DNA of 64,000 bases, taken from contig NZ_JACHML010000001.1 of NCBI RefSeq assembly GCF_014208045.1, positions 1,984,001 through 2,048,000 on the forward strand, in the 5' to 3' direction. Position numbers and translations under genes: made by a program. Below the pieces are notes generated by a model that saw nothing but the letters and a program-made list of their open reading frames with translations, did no database searches and had not been told where the DNA came from. Shown piece after piece: positions 46,732-55,922 of the stretch. The first letter of the stretch is position 1. Each line of letters starts with the position of its first letter. The stretch comes from Microbacterium thalassium. GTDB lineage: Bacteria > Actinomycetota > Actinomycetes > Actinomycetales > Microbacteriaceae.

Positions 46732-46770
46732 GGATTCCCCGGCCCGGGCCGCGCCCGGGCCGGGGAATCC
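46732..46770 (+). terminator. Intra-operon hairpin between gluB and gluC
   Basis: A perfect 18-bp stem (46732-46749 with 46753-46770) and a 3-nt loop, placed 6 nt after the gluB stop and 36 nt before gluC. It looks like a partial terminator or 3' stabiliser that lets gluB be made in excess over the permeases. Confidence 0.85.
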
Positions 46771-46806
46771 TGAACCCGCACCGCATCCGCGTCGAAAGGA
46801 GGAGGC

Positions 46807-47454
46807 ATGGCGCAGCTCTGGTCGCTCATGCCGCAGTTCTGGGAGGGCTTCCGCGTCACGCTGCTGCTGCTGGTCGTCTCGGGTGTCCTGGCACTGGTCC
46901 TCGGCACACTCATCGCCGCGATGCGCATCTCGCCGGTCCCCGTGCTGCGCACGTTCGCGGCGGTGTGGACCGAGGTCGCTCGCAACACACCGCTGACGCT
47001 GGTGTTCTTCTTCACGATGTTCGTGATGCCCATGCTCGGCATCCGGCTGCCGTTCATCCTGCTGGCGTTCGTCGCACTCACGTACTACACGTCGCCCTTC
47101 GTCGCCGAGGCCCTGCGCTCGGGTATCAACGGCGTCCCGGTCGGCCAGGCCGAGGCGGCACGCAGCGTCGGGCTCGGATTCGGGCAGACGGTGTCGCTGG
47201 TCGTGCTGCCGCAGGCGTTCCGCATGACCGTGCCGCCGCTGATCAACGTCTTCATCGCCCTGACGAAGAACACCTCGGTTGCGGGAGGGTTCTTCGTCGT
47301 CGAGCTCTTCGCCGAGACGCGACAGCTCGCCAACGACAACGGGAACATCGTCATCCCGATCCTGCTCGTCGCCGCCGCGCTGTACCTGGTGATCACGGTG
47401 CCGCTCGGCTTCGCCGCGAGCCAGCTCGAGAAGCGATGGGTGGTGGCACGATGA
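46807..47454 (+). CDS. gluC: Amino-acid ABC importer, permease subunit (GluC-like)
   Basis: A 215-aa PAAT permease with about five membrane segments and the EAA loop GQAEAARSVGLGFGQTVSLVVLPQAF. The start has an AAAGGAGGAG site. It overlaps gluD by ATGA. It pairs with GluD in a heterodimeric channel. Confidence 0.9.
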   Translation: MAQLWSLMPQFWEGFRVTLLLLVVSGVLALVLGTLIAAMRISPVPVLRTFAAVWTEVARNTPLTLVFFFTMFVMPMLGIRLPFILLAFVALTYYTSPFVAEALRSGINGVPVGQAEAARSVGLGFGQTVSLVVLPQAFRMTVPPLINVFIALTKNTSVAGGFFVVELFAETRQLANDNGNIVIPILLVAAALYLVITVPLGFAASQLEKRWVVAR

Positions 47455-48383
47455 GCACGAGCGTCCTCTTCGACGCGCCCGGGCCGCGGGCCCGGCGGAC
47501 GTCGATGATCGCGTCGATCGTCTCGATCGTCCTGATCATCGCCGGCGCCGTGTGGATCTACCTGCTGCTCGCGGCGCCGCGCGAATCGGGCGGCATCACC
47601 CTTCCCGGCATGTTCGACGTGTCGCGCTGGGACGTCTTCGCCGACCCAGAGGTGTGGGGCTTCATCGGCCAGGGCGTCGTCGCGACGCTCCAGGCGGCCG
47701 CGGTCGCGGCGGTGGGCGCCATCGCGCTCGGCGTCGTGTTCTCCCTCCTACGCAGCTCGCTGATCCCGTGGGTGCGCATCCCCACCGCGTGGCTGCTCGA
47801 GTTCTTCCGCGGCATGCCCGTGCTGCTGATGATGCTGTTCATCCTGCTCGTGGCCTCGACCGGGGCGTTCTGGGCGGTCGTGATCGCGCTCATCATCTAC
47901 AACGGCACGCTCATCGGCGAGGCGCTCCGCGCCGGCCTCGCGGCGCTGCCCCGCGGCCAGCGCGAGGCGGCGCTGAGCGTCGGAATGCGCGAGTTCCAGT
48001 CCAAGATGCTCGTGGAGTTCCCGCAGGCGTTCCGGCAGATGCTGCCGATCATCGTGGCGCAGCTCGTCGTGCTGCTGAAGGACACGTCGCTCGGCTACAT
48101 CGTCGGCTACAGCGAGATCATCCGCACGAACATGAACAACCTGGGCGCCTTCTTCGGCAACCGGTACCTGTTCTCGCTGTTCGTCGTAACGCTCGTGATC
48201 TACCTGGCGATCAACCTGACGCTGTCGTGGTTCGCGCGGTGGCTCGCGAAGCGGACGGCGAGCTCCGGCGGCAAGGGCGGCAAGGCGAAGAACGGCAAGG
48301 CGACGCCGGGCGTCGCGGATCCCACGTCGGCGATCCGGCTCGCGCAGGCCAACGCGTCGGCGAGACAGTCCGAGGGTCGCTGA
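47451..48383 (+). CDS. gluD: Amino-acid ABC importer, permease subunit (GluD-like)
   Basis: A 310-aa PAAT permease with N-terminal segment (about 18-40) and five further segments; the EAA loop is GQREAALSVGMREFQSKMLVEFPQAFRQ. A lysine/glycine-rich tail (about 270-310) is longer than in many homologues. Downstream, the iron-importer genes converge 31 bp away. Confidence 0.9.
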   Translation: MSTSVLFDAPGPRARRTSMIASIVSIVLIIAGAVWIYLLLAAPRESGGITLPGMFDVSRWDVFADPEVWGFIGQGVVATLQAAAVAAVGAIALGVVFSLLRSSLIPWVRIPTAWLLEFFRGMPVLLMMLFILLVASTGAFWAVVIALIIYNGTLIGEALRAGLAALPRGQREAALSVGMREFQSKMLVEFPQAFRQMLPIIVAQLVVLLKDTSLGYIVGYSEIIRTNMNNLGAFFGNRYLFSLFVVTLVIYLAINLTLSWFARWLAKRTASSGGKGGKAKNGKATPGVADPTSAIRLAQANASARQSEGR

Positions 48384-48414
48384 GCGCAGCCGCCGGACGC
48401 GCCGCAGCGGGGCG

Positions 48415-49530
48415 CTAGGCCGGACCGGGGCCCTCGGCCGCGAGGGTCTCGCCGCCCGCGGCATAGGCGAGCGCGTCGCCCTCGATCTCGGGGCGCACGC
48501 GCGAGCCGACCGGAGTGAGTGCGGGCGACGCGACGCGGGCCCGGAGCAGAGTGCCGTTGTCGAGCGCCACCTCGACCAGCGCGCTGTGGCCCGTGAATCG
48601 CACGCGCCGAACCGTGGCGCCGCCCTGAGCGTCGGGCGTCAGCGTCACCTGCTCGGGCCGCACCATCGCGCGCACCGCGGCGCCGACCGCGGGCGCGGCG
48701 GAGTCTTCGAGCGGCGATCGCTCGGCCCAGTGGGCCGGGATGCGGCCGACCGCGGTCTCGACGACCGAGTCGTGCCATGTGGCTTCGAGGAAGACCGCGT
48801 CGCCCACGAATCCCGCCACCCACGCCGAGGCTGGCCTGCCGAAGACGACCTCGGGAGCGTCCTGCTGCAGCACACGACCGCCGCGCAGGACGGCGACCCG
48901 GTCGGCGAGCGACAGGGCCTCCTCCTGGTCGTGGGTCACCAGCACGGCGGTCGCCCCCTCGGTCCGCAGCCACCGGGGCACCGCCTCGCGCAGCTCGTGC
49001 CGCAGCAGCGGGTCGAGCGCCGCGAAGGGCTCGTCGAGGAGCACCAGCGTCGGCCGGGCTGCCAGTGCGCGCGCGAGCGACACGCGCTGCGCCTGACCGC
49101 CCGAGAGCTGGCTCGGCATTCGATCCGCGAGCCCGTCGAGTCCGACGAGCGACAGGAGCCGGGCGATCTCGGGGTCGTCCGCGCGTCCCCGGCGCAACCG
49201 GCCACGCGCCCCTCGCGGCGCCCCGAACGCGATGTTCTGGGCGACCGTCAGGTGCGGGAACAGCGTCGCGTCCTGCGGCACCCAGCCGATGCCGCGGCGC
49301 TCCGGGCGCAGATGCAGCCCATGCGTGGCGACCATGCGCGTCCCCAGCCGGATCTCGCCCGACTGCGCGCGCACGAGGCCGGCGATCGTGCGCAGCAGCG
49401 TGGTCTTGCCGCATCCGCTCGGTCCGACCACCGCGAGCAGCTCGCCGTGGTCGGCGGCGACGTCGACGGCGTGGAGGACCTCCCGTCCGCCGAGGCGCAC
49501 GGTGAGGTCGTTCACCTGAAGCGATGTCAT
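48415..49530 (-). CDS. Iron(III) ABC importer, ATP-binding subunit (FbpC-like)
   Basis: A 371-aa ATPase. Walker A GPSGCGKTTLL, signature LSGGQAQR, Walker B LVLLDEPFAALDP and VTHDQEEAL are visible, with a C-terminal TOBE-like regulatory domain (about 240-355). ATG 49530 starts one base after the permease stop, 9 nt from a GGAGG site; ATG 49539 is the alternative. Third gene of the iron-importer unit transcribed leftward from 52125. Confidence 0.88.
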   Translation of the reverse strand: MTSLQVNDLTVRLGGREVLHAVDVAADHGELLAVVGPSGCGKTTLLRTIAGLVRAQSGEIRLGTRMVATHGLHLRPERRGIGWVPQDATLFPHLTVAQNIAFGAPRGARGRLRRGRADDPEIARLLSLVGLDGLADRMPSQLSGGQAQRVSLARALAARPTLVLLDEPFAALDPLLRHELREAVPRWLRTEGATAVLVTHDQEEALSLADRVAVLRGGRVLQQDAPEVVFGRPASAWVAGFVGDAVFLEATWHDSVVETAVGRIPAHWAERSPLEDSAAPAVGAAVRAMVRPEQVTLTPDAQGGATVRRVRFTGHSALVEVALDNGTLLRARVASPALTPVGSRVRPEIEGDALAYAAGGETLAAEGPGPA

Positions 49531-49531
49531 G

Positions 49532-51052
49532 TCACACATCCTCCGGGTCTCGGTGGCGCGAGAGCAGGAACGCGGGGATCGTCGCGACGACGAGCAGCGC
49601 GAGGGCGTACGGCGCGGCGGCGCCGTACGCGGCGACGTCGGTCCGCGACCACAACTCGGTGGCGAGCGTGTCGGTGCCCGTCGGGCGCAGCAGCAGCGTC
49701 GCGGGCAGCTCCTTCATCGCGGTGACCGCGACCAGCAGCGCCGCGGCGAGGATGCCGGGCCGGGCCAGGCGTGCCGTGACCTGCCACCACGTCTGGAGGC
49801 CCGTACGCCCGAGGGTGCGCGAGACGTCTTCGAGCGCCGGCGGCACGAGCCCGATCGAGCTGCGCACGCCGCCGACCGCCTTCGGCAGGAACATCACGCC
49901 GTAGGCGAAGGCGAGGATGAGCGCGGTCTGGTACCACCACGGCACGACCGTCAGCGAGAACGCGACGAGCGAGAGACCGACCACGATGCCGGGCAGGCCC
50001 AGGGGTATCACGGCGGCGGTCTCGACGATCCGCACGCGGCGCCCGCGGTAGCGCGCCGCCAGGGCCCCGATCGGGAGCGCCAGGACGATCGCGATGACGG
50101 CGCCGCCCACGGCGAACGCGAGCGTGCCGGCGAGCGCCTCGGCGAACTCGGCGAGGTCGAAGGCGCGCAGTGCTGCGGCGTCGAGAGCACGCGCGACGAG
50201 GATGGCCGTGGGAACGCCGGCGGCGAGCAGCGACGGCGTCGCGAGCAGGATCAGGGCCGCAGGAAGTGCCGCGCCGAGTCGGAAGCGCGCCGCGCGCGGC
50301 CCATGCGGTGCGCGAGCGGGAGCGCGGCGGCGCAGCACCTGCTCGGCGAGGACCACGGCGAGGGCGATGACAACGAGCACCCCTGCGAGGATGAGCGCGT
50401 AGTCGCGGTCGAAGCTCGCGCCGAAGGCCTGGTGCACCGCGGTGGTGAGGACCGGGAGCCGGAACAGGGCCACGCCGCCGAAGTCGCTCAGCGTGTAGAG
50501 GAATGCGAGCAGCGCGCCCGCCGAGACCGCCGGCGCGATCTGCGGCCACGTGCCGCTGAAGAACGCCGCGACCGGCCCGCGTCCGAGCGTGCGCGCCAGA
50601 TCGTCGAAACCCGTGGTCGACAGTCGCAGCGCGGCCGCCGTCGGCAGGGTCACATACGGCAGACAGACGCTCGTGAGGACGAACCACGCCGCCCAGAACC
50701 CCTGCATCCCGGGCACGGCGGCGAGCCAGCCGTACGCTGCGAGGTACGAGGGCACCGCCAGCGGCAGGGCGGCCAGCGCCGCCCACAGTCCGCGCGCGGG
50801 CAGCGCAGCGCGCGCAAGCAGGAAGGCCGACGGCACGCCGATCGCGATCGTGGCCACGGTCACCGAAGCCGACAACAGCAGCGACGTGCCGATCAGCTCC
50901 GGAACCCGCGGACGCGACAGGGCCTCGGCGATCTGCTCGGGCCCCGCTCCCGCGACCCGCGCGATGAGATAGACGAGCGGGACGCTCGCGAGGGCGCACG
51001 CCACAAGCGCCGCGACCCAGAGGGTACGTGGTGGGCGTCGTGACGAGGGCAT
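49532..51052 (-). CDS. Iron(III) ABC importer, permease subunit (FbpB-like)
   Basis: A 506-aa permease with two homologous halves and about 12 membrane segments, as in FbpB/ThiP-type systems where one gene encodes the full channel. Each half carries an EAA-type loop (TTGFDDLARTLGRGPVAAF; ALEDVSRTLGRTGLQTWWQV). The start at 51052 is from the conserved N-terminus; no ribosome site is clear. It is 35 bp downstream of the binding-protein gene. Confidence 0.88.
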   Translation of the reverse strand: MPSSRRPPRTLWVAALVACALASVPLVYLIARVAGAGPEQIAEALSRPRVPELIGTSLLLSASVTVATIAIGVPSAFLLARAALPARGLWAALAALPLAVPSYLAAYGWLAAVPGMQGFWAAWFVLTSVCLPYVTLPTAAALRLSTTGFDDLARTLGRGPVAAFFSGTWPQIAPAVSAGALLAFLYTLSDFGGVALFRLPVLTTAVHQAFGASFDRDYALILAGVLVVIALAVVLAEQVLRRRAPARAPHGPRAARFRLGAALPAALILLATPSLLAAGVPTAILVARALDAAALRAFDLAEFAEALAGTLAFAVGGAVIAIVLALPIGALAARYRGRRVRIVETAAVIPLGLPGIVVGLSLVAFSLTVVPWWYQTALILAFAYGVMFLPKAVGGVRSSIGLVPPALEDVSRTLGRTGLQTWWQVTARLARPGILAAALLVAVTAMKELPATLLLRPTGTDTLATELWSRTDVAAYGAAAPYALALLVVATIPAFLLSRHRDPEDV

Positions 51053-51087
51053 CGGCGGATGAAACGTCGGGCGTGGGGCGCGCCCTC

Positions 51088-52125
51088 TCAGAGGAGGCCG
51101 ACGCGCACGAGCATCTCCTGGGTCTCGGCCACCGAATCGAGGTCGCTGAGATCGAGACCGGGGTTGACGAGCGTCTCGAGCGCGGGCAGACCCGAGGGTG
51201 CCTCGACACCGGGGAGCAGCGGGTACTCGAAGGTCTGCTCGACGAAGTACTGCTGGCCGGCCGGCGAGACGAGGTACTCGACGAGCGCGAGCGCGTCGGG
51301 GTCGCCCGCTCCTCCGGTCAGGATCGCCGCGCCCGTGACGTTGACGATGCCGCCGGGGTCGCCCGGCAGGAACGCCAGCTGGGCCCGCATCGCATCCTCG
51401 CCGAGCTCGGCGGCGCGCTGGTACCAGTAGTAGTGGTTGATGAGTGCGAGATCGAGTTCGCCCGCATTGACCAGGTCGAGTGTCGCCCCGTTGCTCTCGG
51501 TGAGCACGGGATCGTTGGCCGCCATGTCGGCAGCCCAGTCCTCGGCGGCCTGCTCGCCCTCGAGGACGCGAAGCGCCGTCACGAACGACTGGAAGCTGGC
51601 GTTGCCCGGGGGGAAGCCGACGCGTCCGGCCCACTCGGGGTCGACCAGATCGAGAACCGAGGTCGGCACCTGGTCGGCCTCGAGCACGTCGCCGTCGTAC
51701 GCGATGACGCGCGCGCGACCGGTCACGCCGATCCAGCTGTCGTCCTGCGAGGTCAAGCCCGCGGGGATGGTCTCCGCCAGCTCCGCAGGGATCGGCGATG
51801 TCAGTCCGGCATCCGCGATGGCGCCGAGCGCACCGGCGTCCTGCGACAGGAACACGTCGGCGGGGGAACGGTCGCCCTCTTCGAGCAGGAGTGCCGTCAG
51901 CTCGCTCGTGCCCGCATAGCGGACCTCCACCTCGATGCCCGTCTCGTCGGTGAACTGCTCGATGAGGGGCGCGATCAGCGCCTCGTCTCTTCCGGCATAG
52001 AGGGTGACTTCGCCGTCGGATGCCGGGGCGTCGGCCGAATCTTCCGAGGCCGGGTCTCCGGCGCAGCCGGTCAGCAGGAGGCCGCTCGCGACGGCGGCGG
52101 GAACCAGGATGCGAAGTGCGCGCAC
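51088..52125 (-). CDS. Iron(III) ABC importer, substrate-binding lipoprotein (FbpA/FutA-like)
   Basis: A 345-aa solute-binding protein with lipobox LTGC (cysteine 21). Iron family features: LYAGRDEALIAPLIEQFTDETGIEVEVRY, ADVFLSQDAGAL, and the double tyrosine in LALINHYYWYQR that binds Fe(III) in FbpA/FutA. GTG 52125 has a GGAG site. The unit binding protein-permease-ATPase is controlled by a promoter overlapping an iron box. Confidence 0.9.
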   Translation of the reverse strand: MRALRILVPAAVASGLLLTGCAGDPASEDSADAPASDGEVTLYAGRDEALIAPLIEQFTDETGIEVEVRYAGTSELTALLLEEGDRSPADVFLSQDAGALGAIADAGLTSPIPAELAETIPAGLTSQDDSWIGVTGRARVIAYDGDVLEADQVPTSVLDLVDPEWAGRVGFPPGNASFQSFVTALRVLEGEQAAEDWAADMAANDPVLTESNGATLDLVNAGELDLALINHYYWYQRAAELGEDAMRAQLAFLPGDPGGIVNVTGAAILTGGAGDPDALALVEYLVSPAGQQYFVEQTFEYPLLPGVEAPSGLPALETLVNPGLDLSDLDSVAETQEMLVRVGLL

Positions 52126-52168
52126 GACGGTGTCTCCGTGAGATGTGGGAACTCAGCCGAGAGTGAAC

Positions 52169-52187
52169 TGAGGTGAGGCGAACCTAA
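52169..52187. promoter_or_regulatory. DtxR/IdeR-type iron box
   Basis: TGAGGTGAGGCGAACCTAA matches the iron-box consensus TTAGGTTAGGCTAACCTAA at 16 of 19 positions. It covers the -10 region of the iron-importer promoter, fitting repression when iron is plentiful. Confidence 0.85.
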
Positions 52188-52209
52188 CCTGCCGCGCGCG
52201 CGAATGCAA
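52181..52209 (-). promoter_or_regulatory. Promoter of the iron importer
   Basis: On the minus strand: TTGCAT (-35), a 17-bp spacer, and TAGGTT (-10). The -10 lies inside the iron box. Confidence 0.65.
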
Positions 52210-52271
52210 AGGCAACGCAAAGGTGCGACATAGCAGAGGTCACTGCGCCGTTGCGCCTCCGCGCCCGCCGG

Positions 52272-52277
52272 TAGACT
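52272..52277 (+). promoter_or_regulatory. -10 element for pheS
   Basis: TAGACT with an 8-nt gap to GTG 52286; it excludes the upstream in-frame start at 52223. Confidence 0.5.
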
Positions 52278-52285
52278 CGTCTCTC

Positions 52286-53350
52286 GTGTCTGACGCGCAC
52301 GAGAACACAGCCCCCACCGACGCCGGCATCACGCCCGAAGCGGTCGAGACCGCGGTTGCGGACGCCCTCGCGGCGATCGCCGCCGCGGGCGACACCGCCG
52401 AGCTGAAGGCCGCCCGCTCCGCCCACACCGCCGAGGGCTCGCCGCTGGCGAAGCTCAACGCGCGCATGCGTGAGGTGCCCAAGGACAAGAAGGCCGAATT
52501 CGGCAAGCTCGTCGGGCAGGCTCGCGCGAGCGTGAACCAGGCCCTCGCCGCCCGTGAGGTCGAGCTGGCCGAAGCCGAGCTCGCCGCCAAACTCGAGGCC
52601 GAGCGCGTGGACATGACCGCGCTCGCGCAGCGGGCCCGCGTGGGCGCGCGGCATCCGATCTCGCTCCTGCAGGAGGAGATCAGCGACATCTTCGTCGGCA
52701 TGGGGTGGGAGATCGCCGAAGGCCCCGAGCTCGAGCACGAGTGGTACAACTTCGACGCGCTGAACTTCGACGCCGATCACCCGGCGCGTCAGATGCAGGA
52801 CACGTTCTTCGTGGACCCCGTCGAGCGCCACCTCGTCATGCGCACGCACACGAGCCCCGTCCAGGTGCGCTCGATGCTCGAGCGCGATCTGCCGATCTAC
52901 GTGCTGTGCCCCGGCCGCGTCTACCGCACCGACGAGTTCGACGCGACGCACCTGCCGGTCTTCACGCAGTTCGAAGGACTCGTGATCGACAAGGGCATCA
53001 CGATGGCGCACCTCAAAGGCACGCTGGACCACGCCGCCAAGGTGCTGTTCGGGCCCGAGGCCAAGACGCGCTTCCGCGCGAACTACTTCCCCTTCACCGA
53101 GCCGAGCGCCGAGCTCGACCTGTGGCACCCGACCTTCAAGGGCGGCGCGCGCTGGATCGAGTGGGGCGGATGCGGCATGGTCAACCCCAACGTGCTGCGC
53201 GCGGCCGGCATCGACCCCGAGGAGTACTCGGGCTTCGCGTTCGGGATGGGGATCGAGCGGACCCTCATGTTCCGCTCGGATGTGCAGGACATGCGCGACA
53301 TGGCCGAGGGCGATGTCCGCTTCAGCGAGCAGTTCGGAATGGTGGTCTGA
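52286..53350 (+). CDS. pheS: Phenylalanine-tRNA ligase, alpha subunit
   Basis: Class II synthetase subunit with the catalytic core. The 354-aa protein has an N-terminal coiled coil (about 10-95), motif 1 near HPISLLQEEISDIF, motif 2 with FRANYFPFTEPSAELD and motif 3 GMGIERTLMFR. The GTG start is selected from the -10 position. Its stop overlaps pheT by one base (TGATG). No attenuator or leader peptide is seen, in contrast to enteric pheST. Confidence 0.96.
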   Translation: MSDAHENTAPTDAGITPEAVETAVADALAAIAAAGDTAELKAARSAHTAEGSPLAKLNARMREVPKDKKAEFGKLVGQARASVNQALAAREVELAEAELAAKLEAERVDMTALAQRARVGARHPISLLQEEISDIFVGMGWEIAEGPELEHEWYNFDALNFDADHPARQMQDTFFVDPVERHLVMRTHTSPVQVRSMLERDLPIYVLCPGRVYRTDEFDATHLPVFTQFEGLVIDKGITMAHLKGTLDHAAKVLFGPEAKTRFRANYFPFTEPSAELDLWHPTFKGGARWIEWGGCGMVNPNVLRAAGIDPEEYSGFAFGMGIERTLMFRSDVQDMRDMAEGDVRFSEQFGMVV

Positions 53351-55857
53351 TGCGCGTCCCGCTGTCATGGCTTCGTGAGTACGTCGACGTCCCGCAGGAT
53401 GCCTCGCCCGAGGACGTCCTCGCGGCGCTCGTCTCGGTCGGCTTCGAAGAGGAGGACGTGCACGGCTTCGAGCTGACCGGCCCCATCGTCGTCGGCCAGG
53501 TCGTCGAGTTCGTCGAGGAGCCGCAGTCCAACGGCAAGACCATCCGCTGGTGCCAGGTCGACGTCGGCGAGGAGCAGGGCGGAGTCCGCGGCATCGTGTG
53601 CGGCGCGCGCAACTTCTTCGAGGGCGACAAGGTCGTGGTGACGCTCCCGGGCGCGGTGCTGCCGGGTCCGTTCCCGATCGCGGCGCGCAAGACGTACGGG
53701 CATGTCTCGGACGGCATGATCGCCTCGGCGAAGGAACTGGGGCTCGGCGACGAGCACAGCGGCATCCTGCGTCTGGTCGAGCTCGGGATCGACGCACCCG
53801 CCGGCACCGACGCGATCGCGCTCCTCGGCCTCGACGACGTCGCCGTCGACATCAACGTCACGCCCGACCGCGGCTACGCGCTGTCGATCCGGGGCGTCGC
53901 GCGCGAGTACTCGCACGCCACCGGCGCGGACTTCCGCGACCCGGGCGTCCGCCATGCGGACGAGGTCGCGCCGGGCGTCGGCTTCTCGGTCGCCGTCGAG
54001 GACGCCGCCCCCATCCGCGGACGCGTGGGCGCGACGGAGTTCGTCGCGCGGGTCGTGCGCGACGTCGACCCCACCAAGCCCACGCCGGCGTGGATGGTCG
54101 CGCGGCTGACGCTCGCCGGCATCCGGTCGCTGGGCATCCTCATCGACATCACCAACTACGTCATGGTCGAGCTCGGCCAGCCGATCCACGGCTACGACCT
54201 CGACAAGCTCACCGGCGGCATCACGGTGCGTCGCGCGCAGGCGGGGGAGAAGCTCGAGACCCTCGACGGTCAGGTGCGCACCCTCGACGCCGAGGACCTG
54301 CTGATCACCGACGAGTCGGGCCCGATCGGCCTCGCCGGCGTCATGGGCGGCGGCACGACCGAGATGAGCGGCACGACGCGCAACGTCCTCATCGAGGCGG
54401 CGACCTTCGACACCGTCTCGATCGCGCGCACGGCGCGCCGGCACAAGCTGCCGAGCGAGGCCTCCCGCCGCTTCGAGCGCGGCGTCGACCCGGCGATCCC
54501 GCTGGTGGCCGCGCGACGCGTGGCCGACCTCATGGTCGAGTTCGCCGGGGGCACGATCGACGCCGACTACGGCACGGCGCTGTTCGCCGAGATCTCGGCG
54601 ATCGAGATCCGGCTTCCCGCCGGCTTCGTCGCCGGTCTCATCGGCGTCGACTACACCGCTGACGAGATCGTCACGGCGCTCGAGCTCATCGGCTGCGCCG
54701 TGGCGCCGGCCGAAGACGGCTGGACCGTCACGCCGCCGTCGTGGCGCTCGGATCTCACCGACAAGTGGACGCTGGCCGAGGAGGTCGCGCGCATCGAGGG
54801 CTACGACCGCATCCCGTCGGTGCTGCCCCTGCCGCCGTCGGGTCGCGGGCTCACCCCGGCCCAGCGCGGTCGCCGTCGCGTCGCCAACGCGCTGGCCGCC
54901 GCGGGCTTCGTCGAGACCCCCTCGTTCCCCTTCACGACCGAGGAGCAGAACGATCTGCACGGCTCGCCCACGGGAGAGCACCTGCCGAGCGTCAAGATCG
55001 CCAATCCGCTCGACGGCCAGGCGGCGTTCCTGCGCCGCTCGCTGCTCCCGGGGCTGCTGCAGGTCGCGCACCGCAACGTGTCGCGCGGCTTCACCGACCT
55101 GGCGCTGTTCGAGACCGGCACGGTGTTCCTCCCCAAGCCCGGTGTGCAGTACGGCACGTCGTACGTGCCGCCGCTCGCGGTGCGTCCGTCGGCCGCAGCC
55201 CTCGCCGAGCTCGACGAGTCGATTCCGCCGCAGCAGCGCTTCGTCTCGCTGCTGCTGACCGGCAACCGCATCGCGAAGCAGCCGGGCCAGCCGCCGGTCC
55301 CCGTCGACATCGCCGACGGACTCGACGCCGTGCGCGTCATCGCGTCCGCCGCCGGCGTGACGCTCGACGTCTTCCAGGCGCAGGGGAAGCCCCTGCATCC
55401 CGGCCGCACGGCCGTGCTGTTCGTCGGCGAGACCGAGGTCGGCTACGTCGGCGAGCTGCACCCGGACGTCGTGGCGGACGCAGACCTCACCGGTCGCGTC
55501 GTCGTGGCCGAGCTGTTCCTCGACCGACTGCTCGACATCGCCGGCGAACGCGTCGTCGCGGCGTCGCTGTCGGGGTTCCCGGCGGCGACGCAGGACGTGT
55601 CGCTGGTCGTGCCGGCCGACGTCCCGGCGGGCCAGGTCCGCGCGGCCCTGACCGAGGGCGCGGGGGAGCTGCTGGAGTCCCTGCGCCTCGTCGACGACTA
55701 CCGCGGCCAGGGGCTGCCCGACGGCAGCAAGAGCCTCACGTTCGCGCTGCGGTTCCGCGCCCCGGACCGCACGCTGACGGCGGCCGAGGCGACCGAGGCG
55801 AAGCTCGCCGGCGTCGCCGTGGCCACCGAGCGATTCGGCGCCGCGATCCGCGACTGA
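53350..55857 (+). CDS. pheT: Phenylalanine-tRNA ligase, beta subunit
   Basis: An 835-aa subunit with the N-terminal tRNA-binding OB domain (about 40-150), B3/B4 editing domain (about 215-390, with YVMVELGQPIHGYDLDKL), B5 domain (about 410-480), the catalytic-like core and a C-terminal anticodon-binding FDX-ACB domain (about 745-835, VAASLSGFPAATQDVSLVVP). Length and order are standard. Coupled to pheS. Confidence 0.96.
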   Translation: MRVPLSWLREYVDVPQDASPEDVLAALVSVGFEEEDVHGFELTGPIVVGQVVEFVEEPQSNGKTIRWCQVDVGEEQGGVRGIVCGARNFFEGDKVVVTLPGAVLPGPFPIAARKTYGHVSDGMIASAKELGLGDEHSGILRLVELGIDAPAGTDAIALLGLDDVAVDINVTPDRGYALSIRGVAREYSHATGADFRDPGVRHADEVAPGVGFSVAVEDAAPIRGRVGATEFVARVVRDVDPTKPTPAWMVARLTLAGIRSLGILIDITNYVMVELGQPIHGYDLDKLTGGITVRRAQAGEKLETLDGQVRTLDAEDLLITDESGPIGLAGVMGGGTTEMSGTTRNVLIEAATFDTVSIARTARRHKLPSEASRRFERGVDPAIPLVAARRVADLMVEFAGGTIDADYGTALFAEISAIEIRLPAGFVAGLIGVDYTADEIVTALELIGCAVAPAEDGWTVTPPSWRSDLTDKWTLAEEVARIEGYDRIPSVLPLPPSGRGLTPAQRGRRRVANALAAAGFVETPSFPFTTEEQNDLHGSPTGEHLPSVKIANPLDGQAAFLRRSLLPGLLQVAHRNVSRGFTDLALFETGTVFLPKPGVQYGTSYVPPLAVRPSAAALAELDESIPPQQRFVSLLLTGNRIAKQPGQPPVPVDIADGLDAVRVIASAAGVTLDVFQAQGKPLHPGRTAVLFVGETEVGYVGELHPDVVADADLTGRVVVAELFLDRLLDIAGERVVAASLSGFPAATQDVSLVVPADVPAGQVRAALTEGAGELLESLRLVDDYRGQGLPDGSKSLTFALRFRAPDRTLTAAEATEAKLAGVAVATERFGAAIRD

Positions 55858-55889
55858 CCTTGGTCCCTGGCCGGTTCGCCCCCGCTGAG

Positions 55890-55895
55890 TAGGGT
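55890..55895 (+). promoter_or_regulatory. -10 element for the P-type ATPase
   Basis: TAGGGT gives a short leader of about 20 nt that carries a GGGAGG site 6 nt before ATG 55923. Confidence 0.5.
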
Positions 55896-55922
55896 GGGAT
55901 CCACCGGCCAGGGAGGCGAGAG

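Noticed and set aside
52223..52285. Upstream start for pheS at 52223
   Set aside because: It precedes the TAGACT -10 element, and the extension has no similarity to PheS.
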